Shown here: in pieces, positions 1 to 9,816 of the stretch
Position numbering within the stretch: position 1 is the stretch's first letter
How the letters are laid out: every line of letters begins with the position of its first letter
NCBI GenBank assembly: GCA_035236585.1
Contig: CP141134.1
Location: forward strand, 23,180,414 to 23,244,413
DNA: 64,000 nucleotides
Source: Warburgia ugandensis
Taxonomy: Eukaryota > Streptophyta > Magnoliopsida > Canellales > Canellaceae
Direction: 5' to 3'
Translations under genes and position numbers: made by a program
Notes under the pieces: generated by a model
Told to the model about the DNA's origin: nothing
Databases searched by the model: none
What the model saw: the letters and a program-made list of their open reading frames with translations, nothing else

Positions 1-1233
1 ATTGACATAGGGGATGGAAGGAGAAAAGGTGAGATGGCTAGCACACTATAAGGTGAAGATTTAATGTTACGTTGCCTTTAGACAAATAGTTAGTTGTTAT
101 GAGCATATACCAAGTACGAAAAATCAATTGAAGGATTTTCCTAAGGACTAACCCTACTGGATTGAGTATAGAACTTTTGGACTAAAAGGTTACGAAGAAA
201 ACCATTAAGCAAGGAAAGGATAAAGAAGACAATGACAAAGGATTCAACCATGACCTAGTAAGGGTACTCGGTTATGAATAAAAGACTTTTTGCATAAATG
301 GAAACATTGTTGAAAATCCTAATGACAAATTGATGTGAATAGTGAGATAGGCCTCTAGACGAGAACATTTGACCATGATGATGAATTAACCATAAAATAT
401 TTGACATGAGTTTGGATAAAATCTTCACGGAGAAAAGCGTTTAATGAATTCAATAATTATGAAACTGGATATAGAGTTAGGACATTTTACTTTCAGTATA
501 TGATAAGGTCCTCGATGGAAGATGCTATTAAATGGCTTTCATGATTTTATTTTAAACGTAATTTTGGTCGAGAAATCAAGTCACATATGGAAAACGACAG
601 ACAGTTGAAATTCGAAGTTAATCAAGGGTTTGGCTGTAGAGCACATGATACCACGTCAGTTATTGAAGTATCTTGGGGACAAATATAAAAGATAAGAAGC
701 AAAGTTAGACACAATAGAAAGAAGAAGACTTTTTTTGGACTCTTACTAATGACATATAACCAACCATTAGAAGGAGATGTGGATGATGAAGAGATCACTA
801 GATGAAAGACAAGAAGAAAAAGGGATTATCCTATGATATTCAAAATGAAATAGGAGAAACAAGATCATATGATCTCAAAGAAGTATGGAGTAATTTATAC
901 ATAAATAAAGAAGCATGATCCTACGAGGAGACTATCCTATACATGATGAGAAAAGTATAGGCATCTAAGGATTTCGAGATAGATGAATTATAGCTAGAAA
1001 CCAGTATTGTTAAACTGGCACATATGGGAGTATGCATCAAAGTACGCAGCAAAAGCAGCCGTTATAGGTAAGGCCTTGTAGAAGGAACAATAAAAATGAT
1101 AAATTGAGGTTGAGCCTAGATTTGATTCCTAAGGGGAGAATGCATTCACCAAGAAGTTATCTAAGAAACAAAATACCTTGAAGATGATAATTTATGGAAT
1201 TTCGAGGACGAAATTCTTTTAAGGGGGTAATAA
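1..1233 (+). other. Internal domain of copy A, no coding capacity
   Basis: This is non-coding retroelement sequence ending with a gypsy pol-end/polypurine signature. Bases 1194-1230 read GGAATTTCGAGGACGAAATT followed by CTTTTAAGGGGGTAA. In gypsy chromoviruses this encodes the last residues of pol (FRGRNSF...GG) and then the purine-rich tract that primes plus-strand synthesis, directly before the LTR. The rest has stops in all frames, so it looks like a long-decayed or replaced gag-pol. The match to copy B argues that it moved in this shortened form rather than decaying independently. Confidence 0.65.
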
Positions 1234-3965
1234 TGTAATGCCCGAGCAATTTACGCTATTTTTAACAAAAATTGGACATTCTATGGGAAATAAACTATGT
1301 TAAATGTTTTACTTTATTTAAAATAGTAAATGAAGGAATTTATGAGGAATGGTACCATTAGATTCTACTCAAAAAATGGAATCCAACGCCTCAAAGAATG
1401 CCAAAAATGGAGTTCGTATGAAGAAGTTACGATCGTTTAAAGATTAGGGGCATTTTTGTAATTTAAATTAAAAACGAAAAAGAACGAAAATGGAGGGATT
1501 GTTTTGATAACGGCACCCCCTGTCGTCTTCCTCCTGATTTCTCCAGAAACCCCCCCCCCCCCCTCTCTCCCGATTTTTCCATAAAACACCAAGGGAAATG
1601 GCAGCACCGCCATTGAGGGGCACCGCCTTACTCCCTCTATAAATACCCTATACACCTTCTCTCCAAAACACCATTTTTTCGGCCATTTGGGACTGGTGTT
1701 TTTGGAAAAAATCAGAAACCCAATTTCCTTGCGTTTTTCGGCAACGGCTAGGCCCAAGTCAAGCTGGCCATTCTTTTACTTGTCTCCCCATTCCCCTCTC
1801 TTCTCTTTTCTAGTCTTGACATTGCGGTTTTTCCTCTTCAAGATATTCATCGACAAAGGGTTTTCAGACGGAAAGAGGGAGCCTCACCACCCGAAGGAGG
1901 GCATCCTCAGCTACCCAAGTAAGCTCCTCCTTCCCTTTCTCTCCAGTCTACTTTCCCCAGGCCAGGTCCATGCTGGATCTGGTTTTTTCCAGCCAGTCTT
2001 CCTAGCCGAAAAATGACCCAGCCGGTTCCAACCGACTCTGCACAAACAAGGCGTCCCAAGGATGCTATGCTCCACGTGCGCCTGGGACGGGTTCCAGGCA
2101 TACGAAAGTGCGTACACTATCCCTGGTGCAGCCTTAGGGTGTGCGCGCGATGTGGGCCATGGGTCCTGACTCGACTGGGATGCACGAGGTGCCCTGGAAG
2201 CTGAGACGTGCCATGCTACACCAAAGGTGCGTCCATGCGATGCCATCTAGGACACGCATCATAGCGCGTCACTTGAGCATGCATGTGCGTGTGCAAAAGG
2301 GGGTCCCTGGCATGGCCTTTGGGCGCGCATGCACGTGAGGCGGTCGCGGTTCAACCAGGATGCACGGGTGTCTTGGGAACTGGGACACGCGGACCTAATG
2401 AGACTTTAAAGTTAGGATCAGAGGACAATTTACAGAGTTTAACTATTGAATAGTATATCCATATCATAGGATCTAGCTTGACAATGAATTAGGCAAGGAC
2501 CCATGGACCCTAAAAGGCAAATCTAGCGATCTAATTTCAAGATAGATCGAAATTGATAAGGACTCCTTGTATCCATTCATATCTAAGAGGTTATAAATGA
2601 GACCTAGGGACGGGTTGAGTGATGAAGGATGCGACCCCAGGAGACTTTGAGGTAGGTGTTCTATCGCTGCTAAACTTTTTAAAAGCGCCCATGATTGTTT
2701 TGAGAATGCATGTTTTAAGTTTAAGTTATATGACTTGTTTAGCATGACTTAATTTTATAAATGAATTCAACATGCATATGACAAATACATTATGCATAGA
2801 CATGTTTTACAAACAATTGCATATATTGCATGATTTGTGAGCATTGAGTTCTTGAAAAATTGCATGTCCTTGAGGGTTACCAAAAGATGCCGGAGTGCCT
2901 AAAAGACGCTGAGTAGGCAGTTGTGAGGGCCAAGCAATTGTGAGGGACCCAAAGAGGACAAGTTTTGAAAAAGAGGTTTTTAGTTGATTGATCGTATCTG
3001 ATTTGGGCTATTAAGCTCGTGGGCGCTATGCCAAGAGGTTTGGGGTGGCCTCTCAGCCTCTACCACTATTAGGTGGAATGGGTACCATGCCCAAAAAGGG
3101 CATGTCCCTACGTCGATTGCATGTGGTACAGGGGGCTACCACTAGTGTCACAACACTAGGTCAATGTGTAATATGCCCCGTGGAGGCTATGACCGAGTGC
3201 CCTCAAGTACTCGGGGACCACATGGCGGCGAGGTCGTGGGTATAGTGGGCCCTATGGTTTGAGGATTTACTTGCATTGCATATGGTATGACATGAGGTTG
3301 GTCGACCATACCATATATCCATGAGTTGGATTCAGTGGAGCATCTTATGCATATCATTATGTTTATGATATATATATATATATGATACTTTCGACTTGGA
3401 TTATGCGATTCTTTAAGTCGTCAGTATTCCAATTCGACAATGGTTTTTTATCGATATTGAACATGAGTGTTCAAACATGCACATATTTTAAAGAGCATAT
3501 GATTTTAAACGTAGCATGCATTGTAAAACTAGTAGTGATAGACTCCTACTGAGTATAGTATATACTCACCCAATCCTTAACATTTTTCAGGACAGCTCCA
3601 TTCACGAGTAGAAGACGCCTTAGGAAATGTTAGTGCTACGAGTAAGAAAAATCAAAAGGAGACAATTATACATGTAAGTAAACACTCTACCCTTTGGACA
3701 TGTATTTGTATTTATTTATAGTTGGGCTATGAGCTGTGACTGGAAAGACCTAGGAAAAACATTTATGATTCCTGAAGTTTTTCAAAAACTACTTTAGTTG
3801 TTGTGAAAGCAAATGACACTCGGGGTTTTCAAAATGAGTTTAAAACAAAAGATTTTCCGCTGCATTGCATGGTTTTTATAAAAATGGTTTTCAAATAGGG
3901 ATGCATCCCACCTTAGGAATTAGATATTGCATTTAAAAATGCATGGGAAAACTCGGGTGGTCACA
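1234..3965 (+). repeat. 3' LTR of copy A (2732 bp)
   Basis: The LTR starts TGTAATGCCC right after the purine tract and ends GGTCACA at 3965, the usual TG...CA termini. A TATA box (CTATAAATA) lies at 1637-1645, so the transcription start should be near 1670. A run of about 14 C residues is at 1549-1562. The second half (about 2600-3400) closely matches the LTRs of element F (about 10300-11050), including the stretch around 3045-3245. Several short open frames here recur in the other LTRs only because the DNA is homologous; they are not genes. Confidence 0.85.
1637..1645 (+). promoter_or_regulatory. TATA box in LTR A
   Basis: CTATAAATA sits in a C-rich stretch about 400 bp into the LTR. It is in the same relative position as the TATA boxes at 9459-9466 and 16622-16630 in element F, which supports a promoter role at the U3/R border. 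Confidence 0.6.
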
Positions 3966-4990
3966 ATGGGATGCCAATATTAAAAAGTAGAAAATGGTCC
4001 TTCTCTCTTACATTTTCCTAAAAGGTAGAGTTAACTTACTCTGCATCCTCCTTAAATCAAGTTCATTGTGATCTTGATGCAGAGAAAGAGTAGGGCTAAT
4101 ATCCTCTATATCATCTTTTGTACACCCTGGAGCTTGTTGATATTTGGTGAAAACATCAATTTACTCACCTTCCTATTCTACATCTGAATGAGGGACTAGG
4201 TAACTGCAAGAGATTAGATGAATTAGCATTATCGTAGTGTGCATTATCTAGGATAGTTGGTGGGTTCAAATTAGGTGTATTTTGAATTAATGGCTCAGCT
4301 GGATTCTTAGGAAATGTAATAGGCCCTACTAGAGATTTCCATTTCAAAGTGTCCAATAAAGGCACAATATTAAGTAAACAATTCACTTCATCAATGCAGA
4401 TATTTATATTAAAAGCATTAAAACTAAATTGAGTTAGACAGACCTTGAGAGGATTAGTGCTAAAGGGTGATAGGGATGGTAGACTGTATCATATTGACTT
4501 CAAAAGTACCTTTAGAGTCTTGTTGTCCTACATTAAAAACATAAAGTTTAATGTCCATTTACCAAAGGCCAACTTCATTGTACCATCCCTAAAGTTAATG
4601 ATAGCATTTGATGTGGCTACGAATTATTGTCCCTTGATACTAGAATTTGATTACTAAGGTCTATTACCAGCTATGTATCTATGACTAGAAAGTCAACTAA
4701 AAATAAAAACTTATCAACCTAACAAGTAGATCCTCAACCACACCATGAGGAACTTTACCTAACATATCTGCCAATTATAGTGTGGTGGTAGTCTTTTTCA
4801 TCGCTTTTAAACCTAATTTCTTGTATACATAATATGGTAATAGGATAACACTTGACCCCAAATCAAGTAATTCTCTATCAACTGTGTGTTCCCTAATCAC
4901 ACATGATATAATTGGGAAACTTGGATCTTTAAACTTTGGTTTGGTTTTGTATTGTAAGATTGAGCTAGCTTACTTAGGAAGAAAGACTTT
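3966..4990 (-). pseudogene. Tat-like gypsy protease and linker, decayed
   Basis: Read on the minus strand, this is the aspartic protease region of a Ty3/gypsy element. The phrase FPIISCVIREHTVDRELL is followed by DLGSSVILLPYYVYKKLGL at about 4865-4810. The DLGS motif is the Tat/Athila-style active site, in place of DTG. The frame goes on through LADMLGKVPHGVVEDLL and, after stops, FVATSNAIINFRDGTMKLAF (about 4650-4570), a conserved post-protease segment in Tat elements. Many stops and frame changes make it a pseudogene. Reverse transcriptase would follow at lower coordinates but is displaced or lost behind the copy A insertion at 3965. It belongs to the same element as the gag remnants at 4991-6631 and 24786-25760. 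Confidence 0.75.
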
Positions 4991-5330
4991 CTTCTACACA
5001 TGATGTTTTCTCTTATGAGTGTAGAGATTTTTTAGAAATTTGGCATAAGAATGTATATCCATAATTGCATTAAGTAATGGAATATTAATATTCACTTGTT
5101 TAAATACTTCCATTAACTTATCCAAATTATTCTCCTTCTTAGCCATTTTTAATCATTGAGGTAATAATGCCTTTGGAATATACTACTTTGTAGGAGTAGG
5201 AGAATTAGGAGGTGGCTTTTTCTTTTCTTTTCCCTTCCTGTTCTTTATAGGGCTCTCATTGCTCTCAACTTACTCATATTCCTTAGTATGCCCTACCTAA
5301 TTATCTATTATTTTTTCACTCCTATGGGTA
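4991..5330 (-). pseudogene. Tat-like gypsy gag-protease link, decayed
   Basis: This is minus-strand sequence joining gag to the protease of the Tat-like element, interrupted by the TRIM at 5336. It is rich in lysine and proline codons in places (about 5210-5240), as such linkers often are. No zinc knuckle or other motif is clear. Identity rests on its position between recognisable gag (24.8-25.8 kb) and protease (about 4.8 kb). Confidence 0.45.
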
Positions 5331-5335
5331 GTTAT

Positions 5336-5501
5336 TGTAACAGCCGGGGGGTCCTAATGCAACGATATTGTCTGCTTTGGCCTTTTAGCCGCATGGTTTC
5401 ACTATTCCCCATAGGGAAAATAGGTCATTGCAAGGAGAGTTCCCCAAGCTCTTACAACTAGCCCAGTTTCTTTCCCCTTAGCGATGTAGGACTAACTCTC
5501 A
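5336..5501 (-). repeat. TRIM LTR1
   Basis: A 166-bp minus-strand LTR starting TGAGAGTTAGTCC (5501 downward) and ending GGCTGTTACA (5336). It is clearly diverged from LTR2 and LTR3 in its middle and belongs to a different TRIM subfamily. Confidence 0.75.
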
Positions 5502-5681
5502 ATACCTAGCCCCTGTCCCTCACCTAAGACTTTTGGCTTACCTCAATCGGTGTTTGACCTCACTTGGCTTGTTAGACCACAGAGCATCACCTCTCCCTAC
5601 CTTAGGAGACATGCATCCTCACATGGCCTTTTTGACCAGACGCAACCACATGCAATTAGCCACACATCGGGTTAGGAGTTG

Positions 5682-5693
5682 GCTCTGATACCA
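5682..5693 (-). other. TRIM primer-binding site, minus strand
   Basis: TGGTATCAGAGC on the minus strand is complementary to the 3' end of plant initiator methionine tRNA. It lies two bases beyond the end of LTR2, the normal spacing. Confidence 0.8.
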
Positions 5694-5695
5694 AC

Positions 5696-5845
5696 TATAA
5701 TAGCTAGGGGTTCCAACAATGTGATATTGTCTACTTTGGCATAGTGTGCCTCACCTCTTTAAAATGCGTTGCAAATATTAGAGATTCCCAAACACTTATA
5801 ACCAGCTCAAATCTTTTCCTTGGGCAATTGTCAGACTAACTCTCA
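5696..5845 (-). repeat. TRIM LTR2
   Basis: A 150-bp minus-strand LTR, very similar along its length to LTR3 in reverse. Its terminal CA has become TA. Just upstream on the minus strand (5892-5846) lies a copy of the internal 3' end, so a second internal region once abutted it. Confidence 0.75.
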
Positions 5846-5892
5846 ATCCCTTAGCGATCTCCCCCTATGGGGTCCCTAAGCCTTCACCTAAA

Positions 5893-5904
5893 TGGTATCA
5901 GAGC
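5893..5904 (+). other. TRIM primer-binding site, plus strand
   Basis: TGGTATCAGAGC on the plus strand, without an LTR directly to its left. Instead it abuts the inverted internal 3' end (5846-5892), which marks the centre of the palindromic rearrangement. Confidence 0.8.
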
Positions 5905-6086
5905 TAGTTCCCTTAGTGGTGTGGTGGCTAACCACATGTGGTGCTAGCCGTGAAGGGAGAAGGCTTAGGGACCCCATAGATGGGAGATGGTTGAGGGACG
6001 CAAGTGGTCATGCGAGGACACATGTTCCCTAAGGGGAGAAGAGGTGAAGGCTTAGGTACCCCATAGGTGGGAGATAGTTGAGGGGC

Positions 6087-6235
6087 TGAGAGTTAGTCCC
6101 ACATTGCCCGAGGAGAAGGATTTGAGCTGGTTATAAGATTTTGGGAATCTCTAATAGTTGCGACCCATTTTAAAGCCGTGAGGCACACTATGCCAAAGCG
6201 AACAATATTACACTATTGGAACCCTAGCTATTACA
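6087..6235 (+). repeat. TRIM LTR3
   Basis: A 149-bp plus-strand LTR, TGAGAGTTAGTCCC to AGCTATTACA, followed by the GTTAT duplication. It is the same subfamily as LTR2. Confidence 0.8.
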
Positions 6236-6240
6236 GTTAT

Positions 6241-6631
6241 GAATTGGTTATGTTCATGAAATGTCTTATCATTAGAAGTAGTGACAATCTCATACTGACC
6301 CTCAAGGTTGGACACACAGGTTGACTGAGAAATTTTTTCATTTTCCTCTTAGTAAGTGTAGTAGCAATTTGACCCAATTGGTACTCCAACTATGCAATAG
6401 ATTGCAAGTGGGTTTGCATTATTTCTTTAGTATTATTTTGGTTAATCTAATCAACACTGTATAAACAAACTCAAGGTCTCTTCTAAAGATTGTTTCCTTT
6501 GTTGTGGGGGAAATGGCTATTGTGACACAAATTGTTGTGGAGTTGGGGCTCTAGGGAAAGGTTGATTAAGGGGGATTCTAGATGGACCTCCTTACTACTA
6601 TTCTAAGACCATGAAAACTTGGGATGCCTAA
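6241..6631 (-). pseudogene. Tat-like gypsy gag, middle part, decayed
   Basis: Minus-strand gag sequence lying between the TRIM and copy B. Joined across the copy B insertion it continues the gag reading at 24786, where NNNPHFERYNPRW resembles the YNPGWRNHPNFSW segment of Tat-type gag. The rest is Q/N-rich and interrupted by stops. Confidence 0.55.
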
Positions 6632-6636
6632 CCCAT

Positions 6637-9030
6637 TGTGACGACCCGGGTTTTCACATGCATTTTTAAATGCAATAACTAATTCTAAGGGTGGGATCAA
6701 TCCCTATTTGAAAACACTTTTAGAAGATCAATGCAATGCAGTGAAAATTCTTTTGTTTTAAATTCATTTTGAAAACCCCGAGTGTCATTTGCTTTCACAA
6801 TAAAGTAGTTTTGAAATTTTCAAAAATCATAAATGGATTCCCAGGTCTATCCAGTCACAGCTCACAGCCCAACTATAAATAAGTATAGATACATGTCCAA
6901 AAGGTAGAGTGTTTACTTACATTCATCCTTATCCCTTCTTGCTTTACTTGATCGTAGTACTAACTTTTCATGATGCTTCTTCTATCCTTGTGTGGAGCTA
7001 ATATGAAAAATAATAGATTTGGGTGAATATTTTTCATACCCAGTAGGTGATATGATACTACTATTTTAAAAACACGGCAGGCAACATGCATAATGCAAAG
7101 AGCTTTTCTATATAAAACATCAGTGATTCCATTTTGTACAAACATGCATATTTATGCATAAAACATGAGCTCGTTATTTCACTCATGGAATCCATATGCA
7201 AATCATGTCATCTAAATATTACTAAAATCATAAGGTAGAAAGAAATAGATCTAAGTAATATGATCTCAGTAATACATCAAGCCATGGAGTAAAATATAAT
7301 AATCATGAAATTCTTAAAAGAGTCATCATTCCAATAAATGCTAGTATCATGCACATGAATCTCTCAGCATACACGTCACGCCAATTGGTCACGAGTACTC
7401 CTATATGACGATCTCAATGCTATATGCATATCAATCACACTAAAATCATAGGGTCACTACGCTCACACTCAGCATACAGTTGGAATCCACCATAACCTCC
7501 ACGACGACTATGGATGTCCCCGAAAGGGTGCTGTGAATACCTCCAGTGGTCGTCCCTGTTTACCACAATAGTCAGGGAAGGGACAATGCCTTTTTGGCAA
7601 TAATATCATCCACTCTTTAGTGGTAGAGGCTGGGAAGCCAACCCTGTACATAAAAACCTTGTAGCATAGTGCCCACCAGGCACAATAGCCCAAAAATATA
7701 AAAATCATGTCCTCTTTGGGTCCCTCACACTGCTTGGCCCTCACACTACCTCACCAGCATCTTTTGGTCACTCCAGCGTCTTTTGGTAACCCTCAAGGTT
7801 ATGCATCATGTACTGGTATTATAAGATGATTTATATGACATGGAAATCCTCAATTTCACTCATCGAAATCATGCAATTTATGCATCTTTTTTCAACCATG
7901 CGAGCAATAAATAAAATCAGTTCATGCTAATATCGTATTCAAAGTCATAAAACATGAAGACAATTTTGCATGCTAGTATAAGAGCATTATATCAAAAACA
8001 TGCTAAACATGAGAATAAAGCAAGTCCGAGTTTAAGATGCGTCTTAAAAAACTTAGTAGTAGCAGACTACCTACCTCAATGTTTCTTGTATCACATTCTT
8101 CACTCCGCAAACCTGAATCTCCTTGTGAAACCCTGGATATTAATGGATAACAAGGATTCAAGTATCATTTTCTATCCATTTATATAGATCACTACGTAAA
8201 TCTCTAGATTAACGGCTAGATCTGCCATTTTGGTCAGATCCCCTATCTTGATGCTTCGAATGTGACTTGGGTAGTCAGATCTATAATTCAAAGGTTAATA
8301 TAGGGAATTTAGACTCTAATAGACCCAACAAATCCATTTATGAATTTTGATCATCTTTGATCTTGTAGATCTATGAGATCTCTAGAGTTTTTGGGCTCTA
8401 ATCATATAAAATAGTCCTTTGATCCTATATTTTATAGTCTAATTAGGTCTGCGTCATTAATATGGGCACAATGGTTCTTTTAGATCGTCAATTGGAGTCC
8501 TAAAGCTCCTGGAATTGCATTTTTAGCATCACAAAGTCAAGGACGAACTAGATCGTCCATGAAGGGCCCATGCGTCACAGTTCCCAGGACGCATGCGCAT
8601 CCCGGTCAAGCCGTGACTGCGGGCGCATGCTCGAATGGCGCACTACAACATGTCTTAGTTAGCATCCCATGGAATTATCTTTGATGCAAGTAGACCACGT
8701 CTTGGCGCCCAAAAGCCTGCCACATGCTTGTGCGAGCACAATGCTCACCCCAAGGGACGCTTCATAGGTGCGTGTCATGCTTGTGCATGCTCAGGACACC
8801 TGGTTCGACGGTTCTGAACCAGACCCGACCTTTCTAGGGGTTTTTGGCTAGGAAAGACCAGATCCGGCATGGATCTGGTCTGGAAAAGAGGGAAATTAAA
8901 GAGAGAAGGAAGAGGGGCTTACCTGGGCCAGCTGGAGGAGTGAAGCCGGGGTTTTTGATGGGTGCAGTTTCCTCTGTGCCTACCAGGAAACCCTAGACAA
9001 CGAAGCTAGAGAAGAAGAGGAGAATGAGGA
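6637..9030 (-). repeat. 3' LTR of copy B, distal part (split by F)
   Basis: It begins (plus sense) TGTGACGACCCGGG at 6637, the reverse of an LTR end GTCACA. It matches 21991-24350 closely throughout, with small indels (for example an extra stretch near 8260-8340). It stops at GAGGA (9026-9030), where F inserted; the homologous right LTR runs on uninterrupted at about 24340-24350. Confidence 0.9.
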
Positions 9031-9458
9031 TGTAATGACTCCAATTTTGTAACCTTGAAATCCCAAGTTAGCAATGAAAAGTTCACTTTTTGGAAATAAG
9101 GGTATTTTGGTCATTTCACTATTCACCCTGACTAGACCCAGAAATTTGGTCCTGAGAATGATACCATTAGGTGCGTCTCAGAAAAAAGAATCCAACAAGA
9201 CCAAAATCACCCAAAACGGAGTTAAAATGAGCAAGTTATGACCCTTTGAAGTTTAGGGGAAAAAATGTAATTTACATTAAAAAACGGATTTAGCCTGAGA
9301 AACACAAGGGCCCGTTTTGATACGAGCATCTCTCTTCTTCAACCTCCTAGAGGGTTCTAGAACGGCAGTGTTTGGAGAAGAAACCGCTGCCATTCTGGAG
9401 ATTTCTCCACCACCATTCAATGGCAATAAGAGCCCCCTCCAAAACCCTCTTATAGCTC

Positions 9459-9466
9459 TATAAATA
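9459..9466 (+). promoter_or_regulatory. TATA box of F 5' LTR
   Basis: TATAAATA in the context GCTCTATAAATAGAGC, inside a short palindrome. The copy in the 3' LTR is identical (16622-16630). It is the likely start signal for the F genomic RNA. Confidence 0.7.
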
Positions 9467-9792
9467 GAGCTATTGGGCGCCTCTAATGGCAGCCCAAAAG
9501 CTTGGGAAAAACCCTTCGTGGAGAAGCAAACAAGAGGAGAAAACATGGAGAAAAACTCGACCACAAACCAGGTAGGCCCAAAACCCCTCCGAACCCGTCT
9601 CCCCCTTAGTCCTAGGCTAAGTTTCTCTAAGTTTTTGCACGAAAAATCATGCAAAACAGAGCTCTAGAGAGCCATAAAGGACCCAGGGACGGTCCTTGGG
9701 GCGCACTAGTTTGATAGGGTCGAACCAGGGTGTCCCAGGATGCCCAGGTCCTTGTCAAACCGAAACGCAGGCTGTGGGTTGAGAAAACCCGA

Positions 9793-9816
9793 CGGGCGCG
9801 TCCACGGACGCGCCCG
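9793..9816 (+). repeat. Perfect 11-bp inverted repeat in F LTR
   Basis: CGGGCGCGTCC and GGACGCGCCCG are separated by two bases. It is a G+C and CpG dense hairpin in otherwise A+T-rich DNA. It falls in the segment absent from the 3' LTR. Confidence 0.8.

Larger units (their letters stand above)
1..3965 (+). mobile_element. LARD-like non-autonomous LTR element, copy A (right part)
   Basis: The window opens inside a long LTR element and shows its last 1.2 kb of internal sequence and its whole 3' LTR. The internal part aligns by eye, in reverse, with the internal part of copy B (about 19452-20870), down to shared phrases such as CAAGTACGAAAAATCAATTG (about 113-132, reversed near 20725-20750). 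No gag or pol domain is visible, and no open frame above 60 codons occurs in bases 1-1233. A large LTR plus a non-coding internal domain is what defines LARDs (large retrotransposon derivatives), which are mobilised by gypsy proteins supplied in trans. The 5' LTR and the left target duplication lie outside the window. The bases after the LTR are ATGGG, the expected right-hand duplication. Assignment to copy B's family is well supported; the name LARD is inference. Confidence 0.75.
5331..6240. mobile_element. Chimeric inverted TRIM with GTTAT target duplication
   Basis: A 900-bp unit (5336-6235) is flanked by identical GTTAT (5331-5335 and 6236-6240). It contains three TRIM LTRs and two primer sites. 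LTR1 (5336-5501) and LTR2 (5696-5845) read on the minus strand; LTR3 (6087-6235) reads on the plus strand. Each starts TGAGAGTTAGTC in its own direction, and LTR1 and LTR3 end GTTACA/ATTACA. Primer-binding sites for initiator methionine tRNA (TGGTATCAGAGC) lie at 5682-5693 (minus) and 5893-5904 (plus). TRIMs are non-coding LTR elements under about 1 kb that move with help from other elements. The single outer duplication says the whole palindromic unit integrated once. Confidence 0.85.

Noticed and set aside
2013-2338. Several overlapping open frames in G+C-rich DNA at 1.9-2.3 kb
   Set aside because: Stop codons are rare by composition in this part of LTR A, and no motif is present.
3045-3245. 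Similar 66-72-codon frames at 3045, 10731 and 17842 (MASQPLPLLGG...)
   Set aside because: They recur because the LTRs are homologous. They lie in the R/U5 part of LTRs, diverge at the C-terminus by frame changes and have no domain.
7508-7744. Paired 78-codon minus-strand frames at 7508 and 22862
   Set aside because: They are the same position in the two LTRs of copy B. The similarity is DNA homology, not evidence of a protein.
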